DNA of 32,127 bases from Hyphomicrobiaceae bacterium (GCA_022842785.1 JALHOW010000010.1:95224-127350), one strand, 5' to 3'; counted from the first letter of the stretch, positions 24,320-32,127 are shown. Program-made: numbers and translations. The notes: generated from the sequence alone by a model not told the origin.

Positions 24320-25663
24320 CTACTCCGCGGCTGCCGGTCGAAATGCCGGCAAGGCTGCGCGTGCGGACTTCTCCATGGGCTTGGGCCACCACCTGTCCTC
24401 CCACTCGGAGAACAGCGGCTTCAGTTTCGGCATGACCTGCTCGGCGAAGAGCTTCGTATTGTACTTGGTGAGGTCCTTCGACATGTTGCCGTACTGGAGC
24501 AGCAGCATGAAGTGCCCGACGTTGAGCGTTTTCGCGACATGCTCGAGCTGCTCGGCCACATCCTTCGGCGAGCCGACCACCACATAGCCGCGCTCGACGA
24601 TGTCCTCCATGTTTCGCGCGACCATGTTGAAGCGCGTGCCGGCCGTGGTGCCCGTCGTGACGCCGGCAAGCTGGTCCTTGGGCTTGTTGTGCCCGGCCTG
24701 TGCCTGCTCGCTCGGAGCGCGTGTCGCCTCCTCGGCGGCGCGCTTCACCTGGCTCTCGAGACCGGCGCGCATGGTGGCTTCGGTATTGTAGCCCGGCGGC
24801 GAGGCAAATCGTGGATCGACGTGCAGGCAGCGGCCGTAGAAATACTCGGCGGCCTCGGCGTAGCGCTCCATGGCTTCCGAGTGACTCTCGGCGACACCGA
24901 CGAACTGGAGGAAGCCGGCACGGTACGGATTGCGGTCCTTGCCGAGCCGGTCCATCTCGTCCCAGAAGCCCTGCATGGTCGCCTGCCCGGCCTTGTAGCC
25001 GTAGTAGGAGAGATAGCAGTAGACGTAGTCCATCTCGGCGCACCAGCGCCACGTCTCGACGGAACCGCCACCGGGAATCCAGACCGGCGGATGCGGCTGT
25101 TGGATGGGGCGCGGCCAGATGTTGACGTAGCGCTGCTGATTGAAGCGGCCATTGAAGGCGAATGTCTCCTTCTCCTGCCACGCGCGCATCACCAGGTCGT
25201 GCGCTTCGAGATAGCGCTCGCGCAGCATGGACGGGTTCTGGCCGTATGCGAATGTCGTGTCCATTGGCGTGCCGACCGGAAAGCCGGCAATGAGGCGACC
25301 GCCCGAGATGCAGTCGATCATCGCGAACTCTTCCGCGACACGCGTCGGTGGATTATAGAGCGCGAGACTGTTGCCCATGACGCAAATCGCGGTGTCCGTC
25401 GTGCGTCGTGCGAGCGCCGTTGCGATCAGGTTCGGCGAGGGCATAAGGCCGTAGCCGTTCGAGTGGTGCTCGTTGCAGCAGATGGCGTCGAACCCGCAGT
25501 CGGCTGCGAACTCCATCTCGTCCATGAAGTCGTTGTACATATGGTGGGCGCGCTTGGGGTCGAAGAGCGAGGAATGGATATCAACCCACACCGAGGGATG
25601 CTTATCCCGGAAATCTTCCGGGAGTTCGGTGTACGGCATGAGGTGGAACCACATCAGCTTCAT
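24320..25663 (-). CDS. LLM-class flavin-dependent oxidoreductase (copy 2)
   Basis: A 447-aa paralogue of the protein at 22340-23638, collinear from MKLMWFHLMPYTELPEDF to KYNTKLFAEQVMPKLKPLF. It carries about 15 extra residues in a Gln/Lys/Thr-rich stretch at roughly 318-345 (near GHNKPKDQLAGVTTGTTAGT). CCNEHHSNGYGLMPSPN and SGGRLIAGFPVGTPMDTT are unchanged between copies. AGGAG lies eight bases before the ATG. It is the first gene of a minus-strand unit: LLM copy 2, P-loop protein, LLM copy 1, alpha/beta hydrolase. The two copies may form a heteromer, as bacterial luciferase does, or act on related substrates; neither is shown. Confidence 0.88.
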   Translation of the reverse strand: MKLMWFHLMPYTELPEDFRDKHPSVWVDIHSSLFDPKRAHHMYNDFMDEMEFAADCGFDAICCNEHHSNGYGLMPSPNLIATALARRTTDTAICVMGNSLALYNPPTRVAEEFAMIDCISGGRLIAGFPVGTPMDTTFAYGQNPSMLRERYLEAHDLVMRAWQEKETFAFNGRFNQQRYVNIWPRPIQQPHPPVWIPGGGSVETWRWCAEMDYVYCYLSYYGYKAGQATMQGFWDEMDRLGKDRNPYRAGFLQFVGVAESHSEAMERYAEAAEYFYGRCLHVDPRFASPPGYNTEATMRAGLESQVKRAAEEATRAPSEQAQAGHNKPKDQLAGVTTGTTAGTRFNMVARNMEDIVERGYVVVGSPKDVAEQLEHVAKTLNVGHFMLLLQYGNMSKDLTKYNTKLFAEQVMPKLKPLFSEWEDRWWPKPMEKSARAALPAFRPAAAE

Positions 25664-26031
25664 GGGTGCGCTCCTGGGCTCGCGGTTTCCTCGCTCGGCG
25701 GCTTATGTTGCCGCTCGTCATGTTTGCTGTAGCTCTGGTTGGTGTTAACCAGGGCAAATGTCCGGACAGAGTGAGTCAAACGCTTGGCCGAGACAAGTCC
25801 TGAGGCGTTTCACGCCTGAAATGCGTGGTTTGCGCCGCACAATGCGCGCCTGCCCCGCGGCTCATGCAACTGTCACCTGCCAAGTCCGGGCTTCAGCTTG
25901 ACAGGCGCCGGAAAATCGCCCTTCTCTAGGGCCGTTTCTGCGTCGAGTTGTCGCCTGCGGCCGGGGTGACACGATCTGCTCGAGCAGGTTCTCGAAACTT
26001 TCAATGATCGGCCTATTCCAGGAGACGCAAC
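25664..26031. promoter_or_regulatory. Divergent promoter region, LLM unit / infC
   Basis: A 368-bp gap without a credible gene. It carries three short symmetric sites: CTGGTT-N6-AACCAG (25735-25752), the perfect palindrome TGTCCGGACA (25759-25768), and AGGCGT-TTC-ACGCCT (25803-25817). The first two lie 72-105 bp upstream of the LLM copy 2 start and could be operators for that unit. For infC, TTGACA at 25898-25903 with a 17-base spacer to CTTCTC (25921-25926) is a possible sigma-70 promoter with a good -35 and a weak -10. Confidence 0.4.
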
Positions 26032-26571
26032 ATACGCCGTCCAATGCGCGCAGGCCCGGAGCGCGAGCCTTCCGGCCCCAGAACAAATGATGGCATCCGC
26101 ACGCGAACAGTACGACTGATCAATGCGGATGGAGATAATGTGGGCGTTGTCGAGACGCTCGAAGCCCTTCGGCAGGCCCAGGAGGCCGGGCTGGACCTCG
26201 TCGAGGTATCGCCCGATGCCGACCCGCCGGTGGCCAAGATCCTGGACTTTGGCAAGTACAAGTTCCAGGAGCAGAAGAAGCAGGCCGAGGCCCGCAAAAA
26301 GCAGAAAATCGTCGAGATCAAAGAGATCAAGATGCGTCCCAGCATCGATGATCACGACTACGACGTGAAAATGCGCGCCATCAAGCGCTTCTTCGAGGAT
26401 GGCGACAAGGTCAAGGTGACCTTGCGATTCCGCGGCCGCGAAATGGCCCACCAGCAGCTCGGCATGGCCGTGCTCCAGCGGGTCAAAGCCGAGGTGCAGG
26501 AGATCAGCAAGGTCGAGTCCGAGCCACGGCTCGAGGGTCGCCAGATGGTCATGGTGTTGGCGCCAAAATAA
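26032..26571 (+). CDS. infC: Translation initiation factor IF-3, probable AUA start
   Basis: IF-3 prevents premature joining of ribosomal subunits and checks the initiator codon and tRNA. The N-domain runs from [17 protein letters not shown] and includes [38 protein letters not shown] Lys-rich linker helix ([17 protein letters not shown]) and the C-domain with [21 protein letters not shown] and [15 protein letters not shown] follow. The first ATG is at 26044, but AGGAG at 26020-26024 is exactly seven bases from an in-frame ATA at 26032. Reading ATA as fMet gives MRRPMRA, the N-terminus typical of Rhizobiales IF-3. Rare start codons (AUU in E. coli) are known for infC and allow IF-3 to repress its own synthesis. 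The protein is 179 aa from this start. Confidence 0.85.
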   Translation: MRRPMRAGPEREPSGPRTNDGIRTRTVRLINADGDNVGVVETLEALRQAQEAGLDLVEVSPDADPPVAKILDFGKYKFQEQKKQAEARKKQKIVEIKEIKMRPSIDDHDYDVKMRAIKRFFEDGDKVKVTLRFRGREMAHQQLGMAVLQRVKAEVQEISKVESEPRLEGRQMVMVLAPK

Positions 26572-26611
26572 CCGTGCACCGTCGGCGTTAGGCTCCGGCG
26601 GCAGCCGAGGT

Positions 26612-26648
26612 GCAGGCCGGGCGGCACCGAGATGGGGCCGCCGCCTGC
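26612..26648 (+). other. Hairpin in the infC-pheT gap, possible attenuator
   Basis: GCAGGC (26612-26617) and GGCGGC (26620-26625) pair with GCCGCC (26637-26642) and GCCTGC (26643-26648), leaving a two-base bulge and an 11-base loop. A weak run, GAATTTCCC, comes 11 bases later. It may reduce readthrough from infC into pheT. The rest of the 163-bp gap holds no recognisable gene. Confidence 0.4.
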
Positions 26649-26734
26649 CCGTGCGGTTGAATTTCCCTTGAAATCGTTCCATGAAGTGGCGCCGTGGCTA
26701 CCCCCGCGGTCGCGCCTCATTGCGAGAACCGTTC

Positions 26735-29158
26735 ATGAAATTCACGTTCAACTGGCTCCGGGATCACCTGGAAACGAACACGCCGCTCGATGAGATCGTC
26801 GATCGGCTGTCGATCATCGGCCTGGAGGTCGAGGGCATCGAGGAGCCAGCAAAGGCGCTCAGTCCGTTCGTCGTTGCTCGCGTGGTCGATGCCAAGCAGC
26901 ATCCCAATGCGGACAAGCTGCGCGTCTGTCAGGTCGATACCGGAAGCGGCGTCGTCGAGGTCGTCTGCGGGGCACCCAACGCGCGTACCGGCATGATCGG
27001 CGTATTCGCGCCCCTCGGCAGCTACATCCCCGGCACGGGGATCACGCTCGACAAGCGCCCCGTGCGTGGCGTCGTCTCGAACGGGATGCTCGTCTCCGAG
27101 CGCGAGCTCGAGCTTTCCGAGGATCACGAGGGCATCATCGATCTCGACGAGGCCCATGCCAAGGATGTCGGCAAGCGCTACGTCGATGTCATGGGGCTCG
27201 GTGACCCTGTCGTCGAGGTCAAGCTGACGCCGAACCGTCCGGACTGCACGGGCGTGCGCGGCATCGCGCGTGACATTGCCGCCTGTGGTCTCGGCAAACT
27301 CAAGCCCGAGCTGCCGACACCCGGCGTCGAGGGCAAGTATGAGTGCCCGATCGATATCACGCTCGAGTTCCCGCCCGAACTCGCGCACGCCTGTCCGATT
27401 TTCGCAGGCCGCTACATCCGAGGCATCAAGAACAGTGCGTCACCCGCGTGGGTCCAGCAGCGGCTCAAAGCCATCGGGCTCAGGCCCATCAACGCCGTTG
27501 TCGACGTGACGAACTACGTCAGCATCGATCGCGGTCGCCCTCTGCACGTCTATGATGCCGACCAGGTGATCGGCGCCATCCGCGCCCGTATCGGCCGCAA
27601 TGGCGAGCGCTTTCTCGGCCTCGACGGCAAGGAGCACTACGTCCAGGACGGCATGTGCGTCATCGCCGATACGCAGCGCGTGCTCGGCTTCGGCGGCATT
27701 ATGGGCGGCGAGGAATCTGGCTCCACGCACGAGACGACGAACATCCTCATCGAGTGCGCGTACTTCGATCCGCTGCTGACGGCTGCGACGGGCCGCAAAG
27801 CCGGTCTCCAGACGGATGCGCGCTACCGCTTCGAGCGCGGCGTCGATCCTGCCTTCATCAGGGGCGGCCTCGACCTCGGCACGCGACTGATGCTCGATTT
27901 CGCCGGCGGCGAGCCCTCGCGCGCCAAGATTGCCGGCAAGGAGCCGATCAAGAAGACCGTCATCTCGTTCGCCTTCTCGCGCGTGAAGAAGCTGGCGGGC
28001 CTGGACATCAAGCCGGCGGACGCGCGCAAAACGCTGAACGCGCTCGGTTTCGAAATCGATGGCCCAGGCGACACGGTGAAGGTCACGGCGCCAACCTGGC
28101 GGCCGGACGTGCATGGTGCCGCCGACGTCGTTGAAGAGATCGCGCGCATTGCCGGCCTCGACAAGGTTCCGCCAGTGGCCATGCCGCGCCAGCACGGTGT
28201 CACGCGCTCGGTTCTCACGGAAGTGCAGCGTCGCGCGCGTCGTGCGCGGCGCGTGCTCGCCACGCGGGGTATGGTCGAGGCGATTACCTGGTCGTTCACA
28301 CCGCGCGCCTGGGCTGAGCACTTTGGTGGTGGCAGCGATGCGCTCGAGCTCGCCAATCCCATTTCGACCGAGATGAGCTCAATGCGTCCGAGCCTGCTGC
28401 CGGGGTTGCTGGCGGCCGCTCAACGCAATCGCAATCGCGGCTTTGCAGATGTCGCGCTCTTCGAGGTCGGGCAGGCCTACAAGGGCGACCAGCCCGAGGA
28501 TCAGCTGCTGCTCGCGTCCGGCGTGCGTCTCGGCGCAGCGCAGCTCCTCGGCCATGGCCGGCACTGGGATGGCGCGGCGAAGCCTGCGGACGTCTTCGAC
28601 GTGAAGGCCGATGCGGCGGCGCTGCTGGCGGCGGTCGGCATTGATCCGGCGCGCGCGCAGGTCACGCGTGATGCACCGGCGTGGTTCCACCCCGGTCGCT
28701 CGGGAACGCTGCGTCTCGGACCGAAAGTCGTGCTCGCCCATTTCGGCGAGATACATCCTGCGACGCTGAAGACGCTCGACGTGACGGGGCCGGCCTCCGC
28801 GTTCGAGCTGTTCGTCAGCGCGTTGCCGGCCGAGAAGCGGAAGTCGCGTGCGCGCTCGCCGCTGGCGTCCGCCGATCTGCTGCCGGTGACGCGCGACTTC
28901 GCCTTCCTCCTTGATCGGGACGTAGCTGCGGGCGATGTGCTCAGGGCAGCTTCGGGCGCGGACAAGGCGCTGATCTCGAACGTCCGCGTGTTCGATCTCT
29001 TCGAGGGGGACGCGCTCGGTGCGGGAAAGAAGTCGCTCGCCATAGAGGTGACGCTCTCGCCGGCCGAGAAGACGCTCACCGATGCCGAGATCGATGCGGT
29101 TTCGAAGAAGGTGATCGCCGAGGTGAAGAAAGCGACCGGCGGCGACGTGCGCGGCTAA
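26735..29158 (+). CDS. pheT: Phenylalanine--tRNA ligase beta subunit
   Basis: An 807-aa protein of the usual bacterial length. It forms the alpha2-beta2 synthetase that charges tRNA-Phe; the beta chain binds tRNA and edits Tyr-tRNA-Phe. The domains in order are the start MKFTFNWLRDHLET and an EMAP/Myf-like tRNA-binding domain (about 40-150, VVDAKQHPNADKLRVCQVD). Then come the B3/B4 editing region (AWVQQRLKAIGLRPINAVVD), B5 (about 405-475, ending in APTWRPDVHGAADVVEEIAR), the catalytic-like core and a C-terminal FDX-ACB domain (LLPVTRDFAFLLD onward). The start at 26735 matches the family N-terminus; an in-frame extension to 26681 is not conserved. The alpha-subunit gene pheS, normally just upstream, is absent from the window. 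Confidence 0.95.
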   Translation: MKFTFNWLRDHLETNTPLDEIVDRLSIIGLEVEGIEEPAKALSPFVVARVVDAKQHPNADKLRVCQVDTGSGVVEVVCGAPNARTGMIGVFAPLGSYIPGTGITLDKRPVRGVVSNGMLVSERELELSEDHEGIIDLDEAHAKDVGKRYVDVMGLGDPVVEVKLTPNRPDCTGVRGIARDIAACGLGKLKPELPTPGVEGKYECPIDITLEFPPELAHACPIFAGRYIRGIKNSASPAWVQQRLKAIGLRPINAVVDVTNYVSIDRGRPLHVYDADQVIGAIRARIGRNGERFLGLDGKEHYVQDGMCVIADTQRVLGFGGIMGGEESGSTHETTNILIECAYFDPLLTAATGRKAGLQTDARYRFERGVDPAFIRGGLDLGTRLMLDFAGGEPSRAKIAGKEPIKKTVISFAFSRVKKLAGLDIKPADARKTLNALGFEIDGPGDTVKVTAPTWRPDVHGAADVVEEIARIAGLDKVPPVAMPRQHGVTRSVLTEVQRRARRARRVLATRGMVEAITWSFTPRAWAEHFGGGSDALELANPISTEMSSMRPSLLPGLLAAAQRNRNRGFADVALFEVGQAYKGDQPEDQLLLASGVRLGAAQLLGHGRHWDGAAKPADVFDVKADAAALLAAVGIDPARAQVTRDAPAWFHPGRSGTLRLGPKVVLAHFGEIHPATLKTLDVTGPASAFELFVSALPAEKRKSRARSPLASADLLPVTRDFAFLLDRDVAAGDVLRAASGADKALISNVRVFDLFEGDALGAGKKSLAIEVTLSPAEKTLTDAEIDAVSKKVIAEVKKATGGDVRG

Positions 29159-29181
29159 TCGGCTCGGATGAGCCGGGCTGC

Positions 29182-29206
29182 GGAACGCTGGGCGCCTTCG
29201 GACGTT
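29182..29206 (+). promoter_or_regulatory. EcfG-type general stress response promoter upstream of phosphate symporter
   Basis: GGAAC at 29182-29186, 16 bases, then CGTT at 29203-29206: an exact consensus match, in the direction of the symporter gene that starts at 29333. The expected transcript start is near 29214, leaving a leader of about 120 bases that would contain the Pho box at 29219-29236. Confidence 0.6.
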
Positions 29207-29218
29207 CGCGGATCAGGC

Positions 29219-29236
29219 CTGCAATAAATCTGTCAT
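29219..29236 (+). promoter_or_regulatory. PhoB box upstream of phosphate symporter
   Basis: CTGCAAT-AAAT-CTGTCAT: two 7-base half-sites in direct repeat with 11-bp period, matching the Pho box CTGTCAT-N4-CTGTCAT at 12 of 14 positions; the second half is perfect. It lies 97 bp upstream of the Na+/phosphate symporter, the kind of gene PhoB is expected to control. Activation under phosphate limitation would follow. Confidence 0.65.
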
Positions 29237-29332
29237 ATTTGGCTTGCGCCCTAAGGCGTGTGGGACCAGATTTCACAGCTTGGTCCGTAACTTGGCGTGC
29301 GCTTGTGCCGCCGGGTTAAAGGGAGGCGCGGA

Positions 29333-31018
29333 ATGTCAGCGACCTTCGTGCTGCTTCAGCTTGCCGGTTTCGTGGCGTTGCTCTTGTGGGGCATGCGCAT
29401 GGTGCACACGGGCATGGTGCGCGCTTTCGGCGGCAATCTGCGCCAGTTTCTCGCGATAGGGCTGAAGAGTCGCTGGAAAGCATTCTTCGCCGGCATGGGC
29501 ATTACGGCGCTTCTCCAGAGCAGTACCGCGACGGCCCTGATGTCGACGAGCTTCATCGCGGCGGGCTTCATGACGATCGTTCCCGCGTTGGCCGTGACCC
29601 TCGGCGCCAATGTCGGCTCGACGCTCATCGTGCAAGTGCTGAGCTTCAATGTATCGGCCGTTGCGCCCCTCTTCATGCTGGCGGGCGTCGTTGCGTTCAA
29701 TCGCGGCGGCAAATCGCGTACGCGGGATCTGGGCCGCGTATCGATCGGGATCGGGCTCATTCTTCTCGCGCTGCATTTGATCGTCGCGACCATCGAACCG
29801 GTCGAGAAGACGGCGGCTCTGCGGGAGCTGTTCGCGCTCGTATCCGGCGATCCGATTATCGATATCGCGCTAGCTGCGTTGCTGACCTGGGCAGCCTATT
29901 CGAGCATTGCTGCCGTGCTTCTGGTCATGACGTTGGCCGAGCATCAGGTCGTTACGCCGGTGGCCGCGATTGCTCTCGTGCTCGGCGCGAATCTTGGCAA
30001 TGTCATTCCGCAGTATCTTGCTGCGGGCACCAACAAGGCTGCCCGGCAACTCGCGCTCGGCAATCTCATCGTACGCGGCGCGGGATGTCTGCTTGCGATC
30101 CCGCTTTTGCCCTGGCTCGCCGACGCCATGGTCGCGCTGGCAGGGAACCCGGCGCGTCAGGTGGCCAACTTTCACACGCTCTTCAACGTCGCATTGGCGG
30201 TTGTTTTCATCGGGCTTCTGGATCCGCTCGCGCGCGTGTGCGCGAAGTTCATTCCGCCCGGGCCGGACGCCCATGATCCGGGCGCGCCGCAGTACCTGAA
30301 GCCCGCGGTGATCCAATCGCCGAACCTCGCGTTGGCGGACGCGGCGCGCGAAGTCCTGCGCATGGTCGACATCGTCCAGTCGATGCTGACGACCTTTCTC
30401 GATGCTCTACGCAACGACGATCGTAAACAACTCTCGGCCCTGGGCGATATGGATGATGACCTCGACAGACTGCACAACGCGGTCAAGCATCACCTTACGG
30501 CAATCAGTCGCCAGGAGGGCCTGAGCGAGGCCGACTCCAAGCGCTGCTCCGATATTCTCGCCTTCACGATCAATCTCGAGCATATCGGCGATATTCTGGA
30601 CAAGAACCTGCGCGAGCTGGCCGCCAAGAAGATCAAGCGCAAGCTCAAGTTTTCGGATGACGGCCTGGAGGAAATCACCAGCATGCATCGGTGCCTGCTG
30701 GACAACCTCCATCTGGCGACCAGCGTCTTCGTGATTGGCGATATTCAGTCGGCGAGGGCTCTTCTCGCCGAGAAGGACCGGATGCGCGACCTCGAGCAGA
30801 AGGCCAACGAGAACCACCTGCGCAGGCTCAGAGAAGGCAAGACGGAGAGCATCGAAACCAGCTCGCTGCACATCGACATTACGCGTGATCTGAAGCGCAT
30901 CACCGCGCATATGGCGTCGGTGGCCTATCCTATCCTGGAGCGGACGGGTTCGATCAGGCGCTCGCGCCTTCTCGACGAGAACGACGCAACGCAGGATCCA
31001 GACGGCCGGCCGAATTAG
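29333..31018 (+). CDS. Na+/phosphate symporter with C-terminal PhoU-like domain
   Basis: A 561-aa protein of the Na/Pi cotransporter II (NptA/YjbB) family. The ATG at 29333 has AGGGAGG upstream; a start at 29297 would add an unconserved basic segment. The membrane part (about 1-310) has two inverted repeats. The first carries QSSTATAL (62-69) and GANVGST (91-97). The second has a degenerate AYSSIA (188-193, Tyr for Gln) and GANLGN (218-223). The cytoplasmic C-terminal part (about 330-545) is a PhoU-like helical domain with NLEHIGDILDKNLRELAAKK and MRDLEQKANENHLRRLREGK. It probably moves phosphate across the inner membrane; E. coli YjbB is reported to export it. A Pho box and an EcfG promoter lie upstream. 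Confidence 0.88.
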   Translation: MSATFVLLQLAGFVALLLWGMRMVHTGMVRAFGGNLRQFLAIGLKSRWKAFFAGMGITALLQSSTATALMSTSFIAAGFMTIVPALAVTLGANVGSTLIVQVLSFNVSAVAPLFMLAGVVAFNRGGKSRTRDLGRVSIGIGLILLALHLIVATIEPVEKTAALRELFALVSGDPIIDIALAALLTWAAYSSIAAVLLVMTLAEHQVVTPVAAIALVLGANLGNVIPQYLAAGTNKAARQLALGNLIVRGAGCLLAIPLLPWLADAMVALAGNPARQVANFHTLFNVALAVVFIGLLDPLARVCAKFIPPGPDAHDPGAPQYLKPAVIQSPNLALADAAREVLRMVDIVQSMLTTFLDALRNDDRKQLSALGDMDDDLDRLHNAVKHHLTAISRQEGLSEADSKRCSDILAFTINLEHIGDILDKNLRELAAKKIKRKLKFSDDGLEEITSMHRCLLDNLHLATSVFVIGDIQSARALLAEKDRMRDLEQKANENHLRRLREGKTESIETSSLHIDITRDLKRITAHMASVAYPILERTGSIRRSRLLDENDATQDPDGRPN

Positions 31019-31042
31019 AGCAGTCGTCACGCGGTCTGGGTC

Positions 31043-31513
31043 TCAGAGGTCCATCTTCTTACGTAGCAGCAGCTGATAGGGCGCGAAGCCCTGCGCCGCG
31101 AAGAAATTCTGCGCGCCGGTGTTGGCCGCCCAATGCGATAGCGCGATCTCATCAGTGCCTTCGCCTTCCGCGTAGGCCTCCGCGTGTGCCATCAACGCGC
31201 CGGCCACACCGCGCCGCCGGGCAGCCGGCGATACCGACAAGTGGTGAATGTAGAGCCGCCTGCGCGCGGGCGAAAAGGGGCTGGCGGGCCGCGTTTGCAT
31301 CTCGAACCAGATGTAACCGACCGGCCTGCCGTCGACTTCGGCGATGATGACGTTGGCGAGACGCGGTGCGAGCAGAGCTTTGAGCCCTTCGGCATCGACG
31401 TTTGCGCGAAAATCATCGGGATAGAGTTCGGCGTGGACGCTTTGCACGACCTGATTGAGCTGCGCGAGAGTGTCCAGATCCGCAGCCGTGGCGATGCGCA
31501 CCACAATCGTCAT
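31043..31513 (-). CDS. GNAT-family N-acetyltransferase
   Basis: A 156-aa protein starting MTIVVRIATAADLDTLAQLN. The acetyl-CoA-binding motif A is visible as LYIHHLSVSPAARRRGVAGALMAHAEAYA (R-R-x-G-x-A/G loop), with motif B near TDEIALSHWAANTGAQNFFAAQGF. The substrate is unknown; many GNAT proteins of this length acetylate protein N-termini, aminoglycosides or polyamines. The longer frame to 31585 runs into the tandem repeats and is not supported. The Shine-Dalgarno is weak (GGGGA, about ten bases away). It lies downstream of rnpB on the same strand and converges on the symporter gene with 24 bp between. Confidence 0.82.
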   Translation of the reverse strand: MTIVVRIATAADLDTLAQLNQVVQSVHAELYPDDFRANVDAEGLKALLAPRLANVIIAEVDGRPVGYIWFEMQTRPASPFSPARRRLYIHHLSVSPAARRRGVAGALMAHAEAYAEGEGTDEIALSHWAANTGAQNFFAAQGFAPYQLLLRKKMDL

Positions 31514-31576
31514 CGCCAATTGTCCCCATGGCAGCAGGCCACTCCCTGCTGCAACCTGTCTGCATAGCTGCCCTCG

Positions 31577-31789
31577 CCATAGCATTACCGCGGAAAGCGA
31601 TAGGGCCCTTTCCAGCGTGGCAACGAACGCCGCGCCGTCGCTGTTGCGGCCGCGGGCACAGCACTACGGGAGGGTTGCGAAGCACCACTTCCCGGCAGCC
31701 CGCGGAACAAACTCCGCGCTGTCGCCATTGCCGCCGCGGGCATAGCACAACGCTTGGATGCGATAGCACTTCTTCCCAGCAGCCCGCGG
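31577..31789. repeat. 84-bp tandem repeat between rnpB and the GNAT gene (about 2.5 copies)
   Basis: Unit 1 (31622-31705) and unit 2 (31706-31789) are both 84 bp, align without net gaps and agree at about 64 of 84 positions by hand count. Both start AAC-A/G-AAC and end CAGCCCGCGG. A partial, more diverged unit lies at about 31577-31621. Each full unit contains CCGCGGGC...GCCCGCGG, an 8-bp inverted repeat around about 40 bases, so each copy can fold as a hairpin. The array begins 13 bases from the 3' end of RNase P RNA. Confidence 0.8.
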
Positions 31790-31802
31790 CAAGTAAATCA
31801 TG

Positions 31803-32127
<325 letters not shown>

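Noticed and set aside
24512-25732. 406-codon open frame on the plus strand opposite LLM copy 2, with a similar 306-codon one opposite copy 1 (22679-23599)
   Set aside because: Both lie antisense to strongly conserved enzymes, and their similarity to each other follows from the duplication. GC-rich codon use commonly leaves the antisense frame open. No known domain or ribosome site supports them.
31413-31769. Minus-strand open frame in the tandem repeats, giving a 28-residue repeat
   Set aside because: 84 is a multiple of three, so any frame repeats. The peptide is Cys/Arg-rich, it overlaps the start of the GNAT gene and has no ribosome site.

Overview
The window is GC-rich chromosomal DNA with dense gene packing. 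It most likely comes from an alphaproteobacterium of the order Hyphomicrobiales (Rhizobiales). The reasons are a GapR/DUF2312 nucleoid protein, two exact matches to the EcfG general-stress promoter (GGAAC-N16-CGTT), a PhoB box of rhizobial form, an infC whose N-terminus reads MRRP-x-RA, and a small Gly/Arg/Tyr-rich secreted protein of a type common in this order. A more exact placement is not possible from the sequence alone.

Layout. 1-3.2 kb (+): the 3' part of a 2,4-dienoyl-CoA reductase-type SDR, a membrane PAS/HisKA sensor kinase and a membrane-anchored peptidoglycan-binding protein. 3.2-5 kb (-): gapR and a class III PLP aminotransferase, separated by a terminator. 5.1-8.3 kb (+): a malate/lactate dehydrogenase-family enzyme divergent from the aminotransferase, two PRC-barrel proteins (the first behind an EcfG promoter) and an amidohydrolase. 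8.3-10.6 kb: phosphotransacetylase (-) divergent from a citrate synthase (+). 10.6-11.1 kb (-): the Gly/Arg/Tyr-rich secreted protein.

11.3-18.5 kb (-) is a long branched-chain-amino-acid-type ABC transporter cluster in the order J-H-M-G-F-H'-M'-G'. There are two permease pairs and two LivG-type ATPases, but only one LivF and one binding protein. The binding-protein gene is interrupted by an in-frame TGA. Two large adjacent palindromic elements fill the gap between livG and livF. Divergent from this cluster, 18.8-21.5 kb (+), are an IlvD/Edd sugar-acid dehydratase and an unknown polytopic membrane protein.

21.5-25.7 kb (-) holds two closely related LLM-class flavin oxidoreductases flanking a small P-loop protein, followed by an alpha/beta hydrolase; this looks like a small catabolic unit built on a tandem duplication. 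26-29.2 kb (+) is core translation: infC, apparently starting at AUA, directly followed by pheT, without the rpmI, rplT and pheS genes often found between them. 29.3-31 kb (+) is a Na+/phosphate symporter with a PhoU-like tail, preceded by both an EcfG promoter and a Pho box. 31-32.1 kb (-) holds a GNAT acetyltransferase, an 84-bp tandem repeat and the 3' part of RNase P RNA, which runs off the window.

No phage, transposase, CRISPR array or tRNA was seen. The window is mostly ordinary chromosome. The points worth a second look are regulatory (stress and phosphate promoters, AUA start), structural (palindromic elements, rnpB-adjacent repeats) and evolutionary (broken livJ, doubled transporter, infC-pheT junction).
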